Shown here: in pieces, positions 43,488 to 51,667 of the stretch | How positions within the stretch are numbered: position 1 is the first letter of the stretch | How the letters are laid out: each line of letters opens with the position of its first letter | Origin: Pseudomonas sp. UBA1879 | GTDB taxonomy: Bacteria > Pseudomonadota > Gammaproteobacteria > Pseudomonadales > Pseudomonadaceae | Length of the DNA: 64,000 nucleotides | NCBI RefSeq assembly: GCF_002338065.1 | Contig: NZ_DDHJ01000015.1 | Coordinates: 570,273 to 634,272, forward strand | Reading direction: 5' to 3' | Translations under genes and position numbers: made by a program | The notes under the pieces: model-generated | Databases searched by the model: none | Seen by the model: only the letters and a program-made list of their open reading frames with translations | Told to the model about the DNA's origin: nothing

Positions 43488-44615
43488 ATGTTTCACCTCA
43501 TGTTCAGCACGCCTTGCCTGTATGTGATCGTCCGCTTCATCTGGCCGATGCCATGGCCGTTGCCGGTCAGGCTGGTCTCCGCGCTGGTGCTGCTGCTCGC
43601 GTCGCAGTATCACCTGTACGCGAAATTCTCGTCGGGGAGCGTGTTCTCCCCGGAATTCCCCCGCGCCGCAGTGGTGTTTTTCAACTGGGCGTTTGGCGCA
43701 ATCTTGCTGATCGCGGTGCTGCAGATCGTGGTCGATCTGGGCACTGTGCTGACGATGCTGGTGCGGCAAAAGTGGCTGACCATCCCGGCCTCGTTGCGCT
43801 ACACCCTGGGCACGGCAGCGCTGGTGCTGGCAGGCATTGGCGTGCAGCAGGCGATGCGCGTGCCGCCGGTCAAGGACATCGAGGTGGCGATCCGAGACCT
43901 GCCGCCGCAGTTCGACGGGTACACGATGGTGCAACTGACAGACATGCACATCAGTCGCCTGTTCGACGAGCGCTGGGCGCGGGCCGTGGTCGAGCGCTCG
44001 AATGCACTGGGGGCGGACCTGATTGTGATTACTGGTGACCTGATCGACGGCCCTGTCAGCGCGCGCATTCGGGATGTGGAACCGTTGCGAGCGTTGCACG
44101 CGCCAGACGGGGTGTACGTGATTCCCGGCAACCACGAATACTTCTTCGACAACGAAGCCTGGATGCAGCACTTCGCCTCGCTGGGCATGACTCGGCTGAA
44201 CAACAGCCATGCGCTGATCGAGCGTGGGGGCGCGCAGCTGACACTCGCTGGGGTCACCGACCTGAGCGCGCCACACGCCGGTTTGCCAGGCCCCGACCTG
44301 AAGCAGGCACTGGCCGGCGCGCCGGCGCAAGCGCCAATCATCCTGCTCGACCATCAACCTCGCAATGCGCGCTTCTCCGCGACCCAAGGGGTGGCGCTGC
44401 AACTGTCCGGGCATACCCACGGCGGCATGATCCGCCCGCTCGATCTGATCATCGCCCGTGCCAACGAAGGCTTTGTGTCAGGGTTCTATGACGTCGACGG
44501 CATGCAGTTGTACGTCAACAACGGCACGGCGCTGTGGCCCGGTTTCGCCCTACGCTTGGGGGTGCCCTCGGAACTGACGCGTATCACATTGAGGCGGGCG
44601 CAGGCGCCGGGCTGA
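43488..44615 (+). CDS. Membrane-anchored metallophosphoesterase (YkuE/YaeI-like)
   Basis: The ATG at 43488 (GGGAG seven bases upstream) gives 375 residues. About four hydrophobic segments fill residues 1-120; the cytoplasm- or periplasm-facing catalytic domain then shows the full calcineurin-type metal site: TDMH (151-154), GDLIDG (183-188), GNHEYF (214-219) and GHTHGG near residue 315. Relatives are poorly characterised phosphodiesterases, some acting on lipid A precursors or UDP-diacylglucosamine. Substrate and metal are unknown. No operon partner. Confidence 0.9.
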   Translation: MFHLMFSTPCLYVIVRFIWPMPWPLPVRLVSALVLLLASQYHLYAKFSSGSVFSPEFPRAAVVFFNWAFGAILLIAVLQIVVDLGTVLTMLVRQKWLTIPASLRYTLGTAALVLAGIGVQQAMRVPPVKDIEVAIRDLPPQFDGYTMVQLTDMHISRLFDERWARAVVERSNALGADLIVITGDLIDGPVSARIRDVEPLRALHAPDGVYVIPGNHEYFFDNEAWMQHFASLGMTRLNNSHALIERGGAQLTLAGVTDLSAPHAGLPGPDLKQALAGAPAQAPIILLDHQPRNARFSATQGVALQLSGHTHGGMIRPLDLIIARANEGFVSGFYDVDGMQLYVNNGTALWPGFALRLGVPSELTRITLRRAQAPG

Positions 44616-44740
44616 GCCTCTGCGCTTTACCCGAACACCTCGTGCTCACTTTCCAGTGGCAGGTCCGTCAGGTCCATTTCGAGCCAGGCAAAGGGCCCCG
44701 CGTTGTATTCAGCCGACGAGCAGCGCGACGAATGTCTTTC

Positions 44741-45661
44741 TCAAGACCGCGCAGATCCATGGGAGGCGGTCTGCAGTGCCTCCCAGAACTGCCGCATGGT
44801 AGGGTTTGGATTGGAGGTCGAGCAGTAAGACCGGATGTCGAGGCGAGTGCACCACGCATCGGGGCCTGCCCTCACCAATCGCCCATGCTGCAGCTCTTCG
44901 GCCGCGGCGCTTTCGGGCAGCCATGCCACCCCATACCCATCAATGGCCATGCGCATGAGCAGCAGTGCCATGTCGGCCTCGTAACAGCGTTCCAGTGCGG
45001 GCGCAGCAGGCCCATTCTTGATCACGATATCGGCCACTCGCCCCAGAAAGGTAGTGGCTGTATAGGCGAGATACGGGATCGGTTGGCCAGCGCGACCCGG
45101 TAGCTGGAAGAGCGGCCGCCCGTGCTGGTCCGGCGCACACAATGGAATGAACGTATCGTGGCCCAGGGTGAGGCTATGGAATCTGTCCGGATTCAGAACG
45201 ATGGGTGCCAGCGGATGGTGATACACGATCATCAGATCGCAGCTCCCTTCTTCCAGCGCGATGACGGCGTCATGAATGTTTGCCGCCACGACACGGGTGT
45301 TGAACGGCTCGTTCTGGCGCTGGAAAGGTGTGAGCCATTTCGGCAGGAACGTCATCGAGAGGCTGTGTCCTGCCGTGATCTGGATGGATCGACCCGGCAT
45401 GCGCTCAACCTCGCGGAGACTGGCGCGCAGCCTGAGCAATCCGGCGAGGGCTTCGCGACCCTCCTCGCTGAACCTTTTACCTGCGGACGTCAGTTGCACC
45501 GGGTAGGTGCCGCGATCGACCAGCTCGACGCCGGCCCATTCTTCGAGTGAGCGGATTCGACGAGACAGCGCTGATTGCGTGACGCACCTGATTTCCGCCG
45601 CCCGGGAGAAGTTCTGCCATTCGGCGATTGCCAGAAGATCGTCCAGCCACTTGATTTGCAT
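44741..45661 (-). CDS. LysR-family regulator divergent from the tandem racemase gene
   Basis: This 306-residue LysR protein has an unusually early helix-turn-helix (IKWLDDLLAIAEWQNFSRAAEIRCVTQSALSRRIRSLEEW, about 3-42), the mark of the YpfI/HypT-like branch, and an effector domain with MPGRSIQITAGHSLSMTFLP. HypT-type LysR proteins use Cys or Met residues as redox sensors; Cys residues at 26, 139, 175 and others are present, but I cannot assign that role. It diverges from the racemase-like gene at 45869 and is the likely regulator. Confidence 0.88.
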   Translation of the reverse strand: MQIKWLDDLLAIAEWQNFSRAAEIRCVTQSALSRRIRSLEEWAGVELVDRGTYPVQLTSAGKRFSEEGREALAGLLRLRASLREVERMPGRSIQITAGHSLSMTFLPKWLTPFQRQNEPFNTRVVAANIHDAVIALEEGSCDLMIVYHHPLAPIVLNPDRFHSLTLGHDTFIPLCAPDQHGRPLFQLPGRAGQPIPYLAYTATTFLGRVADIVIKNGPAAPALERCYEADMALLLMRMAIDGYGVAWLPESAAAEELQHGRLVRAGPDAWCTRLDIRSYCSTSNPNPTMRQFWEALQTASHGSARS

Positions 45662-45868
45662 AACAAGCCCTCATGCCAGCAGTGCGCAGTCTAATGCGGT
45701 CTGCCTGCCGCGCAGGGCCGCTCGCTGAAACTATTCCAAAATCGCATCGGCCAATCGGGATAACTCATCACGACTGAAGGGGCGCCTCCCTAGAATGGCT
45801 GCACACAATGATGTCGCGAACGTCATCTGTTCCCTCACTTGCGTCACTCCTTCAATCCGAGAATTGTC

Positions 45869-47374
45869 ATGAAGCGTGCGTCTACATCCGCCAATAGTCA
45901 CTCAATGGTATGCAAGGTCGGCATCGTGGGCGGTCTGGGGTCTCTCGCTGGCGGCGATTTGTTTCACAAATTGCTCAAGTCCCAGGCCGTGCTCGAAGAT
46001 CAGGAGCGCTTTCACTTCTTGTTCGAACAACACCCTTTCAGCGGTTTGTCCCTGCCGCTGGAGCAAGGCGCGAGCATGACCTCCCGCAAGTTTTACGTCT
46101 TTGATGTGTGCAAAACCTTCGAACGCAGTGGCGTCGATGTGGTACTGCTGCCCTGCTTCGCCAGCCACACGTTTCGGGACGAAATCCAGCAGGAGCTGGC
46201 TATTCCTGTGTTGGACTTGATGGATGCGTTGAGCCGGCATCTCGAGCAGACCGTGGCGTCTGGCACGACCCTGGGTGTCATGGCCTCTGACTTCGTCCGT
46301 CACTCGGGTCTGTTTGAAAAACACCTCGCCGACCGCTTAAACCTCGTTTACCCGAGCGCAGACGAACAAACGTCGCTCATGCACGCGGTGTACGAGGCCG
46401 ATGGCATCAAGCATGGGCAGCTCGAAGGGGCTGCGGTCGAGGCGGTGTATCGGGTGGGCCTGTCCTTGCAATCCCGGGGCGCGACCCTCGTCGTGCCAGG
46501 CATGACGGAACTGTCGCTGGTGTGCTCGGCGCTGCAGTGGCGCGGCGTGGCGCTGCTGGATGCCAACGCGCTGTACGCGAATGCTGCGACGCGGGACCGG
46601 GGCCCGGTCAACCGCCCGCCTTTCAAACTGGGGATTGTCGGCGGTGTCGGGCCGGCGGCCACGGTCGACTTCATCGGGAAAGTCGTCCGGCATACGCCGG
46701 CCACCAGGGATCAGCAACACATCAAGATGGTGGTCGAGCAGAACCCGCAGATTCCTGATCGCACGGCCCACCTGCTGCACGGTGAGACAGACCCGACCCT
46801 GGCCCTGTTCGCCACCTGTAAACGCCTGGAAAGCGCCGGAGCCGAGGCCATCGCCATTCCCTGCAACACCGCCCACGCCTTCGTGGCGCGGATCCAGCCT
46901 CACCTGCACATTCCGATTGTGAACATGCTGACCCAAACCCTCGAGTGGATCGTCAAGACCCACGGCAGGAGCGCGACAGTCGGACTGCTCGCAACGTCCG
47001 GTACGGTCCACAGTCAGGTGTACCAAGCGGTGGCCGGGGATTTCGGGGTGCAGATCATCGTGCCGCGACCGGACTATCAACACCTGGTGATGGAGGCTAT
47101 TTATGGCGAGCGCGGGATCAAAGCCGGGTTCACCGACGGACTGTGCAAAACACAGTTGCTGCTGGCCGCAGAGCATCTTTGTGAAGTCGGTGCCCGCGTT
47201 CTGATCCTCGGCTGCACCGAACTGCCGCTGGTGCTGGAACACGACCCGCAATTCAATCTCAACGGCCACACCGTGGCACTGGTGGACCCGACCACCCTGC
47301 TTGCCCTGAGCTGCATATCGCGGGTGCCAGGCATCCAGTCGGGCACGGCTTGCGACCCTACTCGGCCGGGCTGA
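45869..47374 (+). CDS. Tandem aspartate/glutamate racemase-fold protein with a degenerate N-half
   Basis: The 501-residue protein holds two racemase-like domains in tandem. The C-terminal half (about 252-480) has both catalytic cysteines, Cys332 in IPCNTAH and Cys449 in LGCTELPL, after GIVGGVGPAATVDF. The N-terminal half (about 15-245) starts GIVGGLGSLAGGD and keeps Cys96 (LPCFASH), but Met212 replaces the second cysteine (PGMTELSL). Single-domain racemases have about 240 residues. The C-half probably racemises or deaminates a dicarboxylic amino acid, while the N-half may be regulatory. Start: ATG 45869, with only a weak GAGA upstream. The neighbours are an OprD porin and a carrier. Confidence 0.88.
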   Translation: MKRASTSANSHSMVCKVGIVGGLGSLAGGDLFHKLLKSQAVLEDQERFHFLFEQHPFSGLSLPLEQGASMTSRKFYVFDVCKTFERSGVDVVLLPCFASHTFRDEIQQELAIPVLDLMDALSRHLEQTVASGTTLGVMASDFVRHSGLFEKHLADRLNLVYPSADEQTSLMHAVYEADGIKHGQLEGAAVEAVYRVGLSLQSRGATLVVPGMTELSLVCSALQWRGVALLDANALYANAATRDRGPVNRPPFKLGIVGGVGPAATVDFIGKVVRHTPATRDQQHIKMVVEQNPQIPDRTAHLLHGETDPTLALFATCKRLESAGAEAIAIPCNTAHAFVARIQPHLHIPIVNMLTQTLEWIVKTHGRSATVGLLATSGTVHSQVYQAVAGDFGVQIIVPRPDYQHLVMEAIYGERGIKAGFTDGLCKTQLLLAAEHLCEVGARVLILGCTELPLVLEHDPQFNLNGHTVALVDPTTLLALSCISRVPGIQSGTACDPTRPG

Positions 47375-47456
47375 CCGCCGCCACGTGGGCGGCCCTGATG
47401 CCAGGGCGTCCATCCACCGACGATCGGGCAGGCAGCAAGCCGCTGCCGGCGCCGTC

Positions 47457-48683
47457 TCACCACAAGGCTATTTCATAGGTCAGGTAGATACGATAATTGT
47501 CGCGGTCGTCCGAGTAAGTCGAGCGGGAAATCGCGTGGCTCAATTGGGTGCCCAGCCCTTTGAACGTGCCACCTTGCACCACGTATTTGAGGCTGGTGTT
47601 GGTTTCATGCTCCCGCGCTTCGATCGCCTTGTACGCACCATGATCGCCTTTGTAGTAGCGGGTCATGAGGCTCAATCCGGGAAGTCCGAGGGCAGCGAAG
47701 TCATAGTCATAACGCGCCATCCAGGTCTTTTCCCCAGCCTGAATGAACTTGCCGATACTGGCATTGCTGAAGGAATAGACCGAGCCGCCATTGACATAGG
47801 GCAAGGCGCTGTCGCCGAACAGTTTCTGATAACCGAAGCCCAAGGCGTGACCCCCGAATCGGTAGGTGAACAGGCCGCTGATCATGTCGGCATCGACCTT
47901 GCCGTTATAGGCACGGCCGGCATCCGCGCTGTTGAAATAACGCAGATCACTGGTAAGGCTGCCGCCGCCTACCCGCCATTTGTGGACCACGCCAAGAAAC
48001 CCCTGGCGATAAAAGTCGCGCATTTCGCCGTAGTAGCCCGTCAAGCTCAGGTTGGGATTGATTGCGTAGGTGGCGCCGCTGAAGTCGAAATCGGTGCCGT
48101 CATTGCCGCGGTAGCCAGACGGCGTCAGGTCGACGCTGTCCGTGGAATTACGGGTTTTGTTCTTGTCGATGTGGCCCGCGTGCAGATACAGATTGGGTAG
48201 GCCGGTGTATTCGATTTGAGTACCGCGGAAGGTTTGCGGCACGAGCCGGCCGTCGTTGTACACCAGCACCGGAATGCGGGTGAGCAAGGTGCCGCTTTTG
48301 ATCACCGCATCGCCGACACGCATCTTTGCCGTCAGGCCCAGGGACGAAAACTCATCGGCGGCATGCCCGTTGTCATGCACGGGCAACAGGCCGGTGTCGG
48401 CATGGGCCGGGCTCGAATCGAGCTTGACTCCCATTAGCCCGAGCGCATCCAGGCCGAAACCGACGGTGCCGGGTGTGAATCCGGATTGCAGGTCGAGCAG
48501 AAACCCCTGCGCCCATTCCTTGCGGTCTTCGTCGCCATCGCGATAGCCATCGTTGAAGTAGTAATTGCGCAGTTCCAGTGAGCCGTGGCTGTCGGCAATG
48601 AAGCCGTCGGCTCGCGCCTCCATGGCGCTGGTCGAGGCCAGGCCGGCGCAAGAAACCAAAGAAGTCACAAACAGTTTTCGCAT
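47457..48683 (-). CDS. OprD-family outer-membrane porin
   Basis: The ATG at 48683, with GAGG eight bases upstream, gives 408 residues with a signal peptide cleaved after MEARA. The mature protein opens DGFIADSHGSLELRNYYFNDGYRDGDEDRKEWAQGF, the OprD N-terminal signature, and ends in an aromatic residue (IYLTYEIALW) as outer-membrane barrels do. OprD-type channels admit amino acids, peptides or aromatic acids. It diverges from the LysR at 48911 through a region holding an operator copy. The solute is probably the one carried by the YfcC-type transporter. Confidence 0.92.
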   Translation of the reverse strand: MRKLFVTSLVSCAGLASTSAMEARADGFIADSHGSLELRNYYFNDGYRDGDEDRKEWAQGFLLDLQSGFTPGTVGFGLDALGLMGVKLDSSPAHADTGLLPVHDNGHAADEFSSLGLTAKMRVGDAVIKSGTLLTRIPVLVYNDGRLVPQTFRGTQIEYTGLPNLYLHAGHIDKNKTRNSTDSVDLTPSGYRGNDGTDFDFSGATYAINPNLSLTGYYGEMRDFYRQGFLGVVHKWRVGGGSLTSDLRYFNSADAGRAYNGKVDADMISGLFTYRFGGHALGFGYQKLFGDSALPYVNGGSVYSFSNASIGKFIQAGEKTWMARYDYDFAALGLPGLSLMTRYYKGDHGAYKAIEAREHETNTSLKYVVQGGTFKGLGTQLSHAISRSTYSDDRDNYRIYLTYEIALW

Positions 48684-48824
48684 CACGCTGTCCTCATCGG
48701 AGTTGTTGGTTTTATGGCAGCGAAAAAGACGCCCGCAGGCACTCAAGACCCTGATCTCGTGCCGGTGTGATCACTGGACGCCAGGTGGCTTTGCGGCGGA
48801 CACTAGCGGCTGCTGTGCCCCCTT

Positions 48825-48852
48825 ACAACGTTATGCGCAAGGCGCATGGGGC
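48825..48852. promoter_or_regulatory. Operator copy 1 in the oprD/lysR intergenic region
   Basis: This 28-bp segment begins ACAACGTTATGCG (48825-48837), identical over 13 bases with operator copy 2 in inverted orientation; over the full 28 bases the two agree at 22 positions. It lies between the divergent porin and LysR starts, 58 bases before the LysR ATG, the expected place for a LysR site that controls both. Confidence 0.65.
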
Positions 48853-48910
48853 TATGCGTGAAAGGCCGTTTCAGGCAACACGAATGTGCGTTTCTAGGCC
48901 AGGAAAGTCG

Positions 48911-49843
48911 ATGAATTTCAAACAGTTGGAAGCCTTCAAAGCCATCATGGAAACCGGCTCGACCATTGGCGCAGCGGCGCGCATGGACGTGTCGCAGTCC
49001 GCCGTCAGTCGCTTGTTGGGACAGCTGGAGGAAAGCCTGGGCGTCGCGCTGTTCTTGCGTCGAAACGGCCGTCTGACCGCTACGCCGGAAGCCGATGAAT
49101 TGCTCGCCGACATCAGCGGTTTGCTCGACGGCATGCAGCGCATTCAACGCCGGGCTGACGACCTGCGACTGGGTCGTTCCAGCAAGACGCTGCTCAAACT
49201 CGGCGTGCCCCCGAGCATGACCCAAGCCCTGATCCCTCGACTGGTCGCCGCCTACCTGCGCGACCGTGAGGACATCGTGATCGAGTTACTCATCGGCTCC
49301 AATGCGTACCTGGAACGCGCCGTGCTGGATCGCGCGGCGGACCTGGCGCTGGTGCGTTTGCCCACCGAAAACGAGGGACTGGATATCACCCCGCTGCTGG
49401 AGGCCGAGGGTGTCTGCGTCATGCCGCCGGGGCATCCGCTGTCGCACAAAGCGGTGGTCGACATCACGGATCTGCGCGGCGTGCCCCTGGTCATGCTGGG
49501 ACGTCAGCGCGCGTTACGGGCGGAACTCGATCTGCTGTTGCGCGGAGCTCGCGTGGCGCCGCAAGTACGGGTCGAAGTGCATTCGGTGAGTGCGGCCTGT
49601 GCGTTCGTGGCCGAAGGGGTCGGGGTGTCTATCGTCAACGCCTTTCTGGTCAGCCTGTTCAGCGATCTGCCCATCATCACGCGCCCGTTCAGACCCCGCC
49701 TGCCCCACGCCTTCGGCTTGATTGCCCGGCATGGGCAGCCACGCTCCCGCGCACTGGAAAGCTTTGCCGAGTACCTGCGCGAGGAGCTTGCTCGGGCCGC
49801 TCATGTGTTCGAAAACACCCGCGATCAGGCTGCAGAGAAGTGA
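48911..49843 (+). CDS. LysR-family regulator of the OprD/YfcC/CocE module
   Basis: I take the ATG at 48911 with AGGA six bases upstream, giving 310 residues; an in-frame upstream extension covers the operator. The N-terminus MNFKQLEAFKAIMETGSTIGAAARMDVSQSAVSRLLGQLEES is a standard LysR helix-turn-helix, with effector-domain landmarks LALVRLPTENEGLDITPLL and AEGVGVSIVNAFL. It is a short-tailed NAC/octopine (OccR/NocR)-like LysR. Two copies of one palindromic element flank the gene, so it very likely regulates the porin and the carrier. Confidence 0.9.
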   Translation: MNFKQLEAFKAIMETGSTIGAAARMDVSQSAVSRLLGQLEESLGVALFLRRNGRLTATPEADELLADISGLLDGMQRIQRRADDLRLGRSSKTLLKLGVPPSMTQALIPRLVAAYLRDREDIVIELLIGSNAYLERAVLDRAADLALVRLPTENEGLDITPLLEAEGVCVMPPGHPLSHKAVVDITDLRGVPLVMLGRQRALRAELDLLLRGARVAPQVRVEVHSVSAACAFVAEGVGVSIVNAFLVSLFSDLPIITRPFRPRLPHAFGLIARHGQPRSRALESFAEYLREELARAAHVFENTRDQAAEK

Positions 49844-49854
49844 CGAAGTGAATA

Positions 49855-49882
49855 GCGTTATCCGCTTTACGCATAACGTTGT
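49855..49882. promoter_or_regulatory. Operator copy 2 upstream of the YfcC-type carrier
   Basis: Read on the minus strand, this begins ACAACGTTATGCG and matches operator copy 1 at 22 of 28 positions. On the plus strand it contains CGTTAT, 11 bases, ATAACG, a perfect T-N11-A LysR box (49857-49879). It begins 11 bases after the LysR stop and 250 bases before the carrier start. Confidence 0.7.
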
Positions 49883-50131
49883 GCGCTTTCGGAGCTTGTC
49901 ATAAGTTCGGTGTCGTTCGCCGCCCGCCCCCATGCAACGGAAAGGCCCGGACACCCGAAAAACAAAAACGAGAGCCTGTCATGTCGCCCTTCGATCGCTT
50001 CCCTGTAATGACACCCGGTGCTCCTGAGCGACGGTTATCCCGCGCCCTTTTGTTTGTCTGCCGTTGAACCGCGCAAGCCGCCCTCCGCGCCTTCGCTCGA
50101 CCTGAATCAAACATTTGCAGAGCCCTTTCAC

Positions 50132-51577
50132 ATGAACGAAACCCTGAAACCTACCCTGCCTATCGATACGCCCGCCTCCGGCGCCGTGTCCACACCCCGC
50201 GCACGGCGGCAAACTAACCCCGCTGTCATCCTGCTGGTCATCGTTTTCCTGGCCATGGCGATGACTTACGTCGTGCGTTCGGGCGAGTATCAACGTCACG
50301 GCATCATCGTCGTGCCCGGCTCGTACAAGACCCTGGAGAAAGACGCGTCGCTCACCCAGCTGTTTTCCGTGCCGGTGCGCACACCCGACGATACTCATGC
50401 GCAACCGGTCAGCCTGACTGAAGCGTTCATGGCGATTCCGCAAGGGATCGAGAAAAGCGTCGGCCTGATTTTCATGGTGCTGTTCACCGGCGGCATGTTG
50501 GGTGTTCTCAATCGCGCCGGCGCCATCAATGCCGGGCTTGAGCGGCTGTTGGGGGTGACCCGTGGCAACGTTTATGTGCTGGTGCCCTGCCTGATGCTGG
50601 CGTTTTCAGCCGGAAGCACATTCATGGGCATGGCCAAGGAGTACATCGTTATCGTGCCGTTGATGGTGGCCCTGGCCAACCGCATGGGGTTGCCGAACAT
50701 CGTCGGACTGGCGCTAGTGGTGGTGCCGCTGAAGATCGGCTATCTGGCCTCGATTTCAAGCCCCGTCGCGTTGTCCGTGGCGCAACCGATTGTGGGCCTG
50801 CCAGTGTTCAGCGGGATGAGCATGCGCGTGGCCGCGTACGTCATCATGCTGCCGGTGGGCATCGCGTTCATGTTCACGGTGCTGCGCCGATTCGGTTTCG
50901 ATCGGGCGGTAGCGCTTCAATTCGACAGTCAGCGTTTGTCCTTTCGTCATAGCCTCAACATCGTGCTCCTGGGTGTGGGTATCGGTTTTCTGATTTACGC
51001 CTCCAACACCTGGCATTGGCATTACACCGCCCTCTCGGCTTATTACCTGGCCTTGAGCGTGCTGTTTGCGACGGTCGCAGGGCTGGGCGCCAGCGAAGGC
51101 TGTGCCGCGTTCATTGAAGGCATGCAAAAGGTGCTGATTGCAGGGGTCATGATCGGGCTGGCGACGGCGGTGCAGATCGTTCTGTCGACCGGCGACGTGC
51201 TTGACACCATCGTCGATGGACTGGCCCATTTGATGGGCAGTCACGGACCGATTCTCTCGGCACTGGGCATGTTCTTCAGTCAGCTGCTATTGGAACTGCT
51301 GATTCCCTCGACCTCGGGTCAAGCCGCCGTCACCATGCCGATTTTCGGGCCGCTGGCCCAACTGTCCGGTGTCTCGCCGCAGACCAGTGTCTATGCCTTT
51401 CTGCTGGGGCACGGCCTGACCAATATGATCAGTCCCACCTCAAGCGGTTTGCTGGTGCTACTCGCCGCTGCCCAGGTGGGCTGGGGTGCATGGGCGCGCT
51501 TCATCCTTCCGTTGCTGCTGGTGTTCGCCGCGATCTCCATCGCGCTGCTGATCACTGCCGTGGTCATCGGCTACTGA
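50132..51577 (+). CDS. YfcC-family (C4-dicarboxylate/basic amino-acid type) membrane carrier
   Basis: The 481-residue protein has about 11-12 membrane segments and the YfcC/AbgT-like features KSVGLIFMVLFTGGMLGVLNRAGAINAGLERL and LLLELLIPSTSGQAAVTMPI, the latter a re-entrant substrate-binding loop also seen in ArcD/YfcC proteins. I chose ATG 50132; its ribosome site is weak and the 288-base leader also contains a small ORF (49981-50067). The carrier probably imports the same solute as the OprD porin, which the CocE-type hydrolase or racemase then processes. Confidence 0.86.
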   Translation: MNETLKPTLPIDTPASGAVSTPRARRQTNPAVILLVIVFLAMAMTYVVRSGEYQRHGIIVVPGSYKTLEKDASLTQLFSVPVRTPDDTHAQPVSLTEAFMAIPQGIEKSVGLIFMVLFTGGMLGVLNRAGAINAGLERLLGVTRGNVYVLVPCLMLAFSAGSTFMGMAKEYIVIVPLMVALANRMGLPNIVGLALVVVPLKIGYLASISSPVALSVAQPIVGLPVFSGMSMRVAAYVIMLPVGIAFMFTVLRRFGFDRAVALQFDSQRLSFRHSLNIVLLGVGIGFLIYASNTWHWHYTALSAYYLALSVLFATVAGLGASEGCAAFIEGMQKVLIAGVMIGLATAVQIVLSTGDVLDTIVDGLAHLMGSHGPILSALGMFFSQLLLELLIPSTSGQAAVTMPIFGPLAQLSGVSPQTSVYAFLLGHGLTNMISPTSSGLLVLLAAAQVGWGAWARFILPLLLVFAAISIALLITAVVIGY

Positions 51578-51667
51578 CGCCACACCCTGAGTTCGACCCT
51601 GTCATTCATTTTTTCTGGCGCGACGTCCCTGCATCAGACGGGGAACCTGCGTCCACAAGGTCCTTGC

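Noticed and set aside
49981..50067. 28-codon ORF (MSPFDRFPVMTPG...) in the leader of the YfcC-type carrier
   Set aside because: Its ribosome site is weak and the composition is not convincing; it is kept only as a note for the carrier entry.
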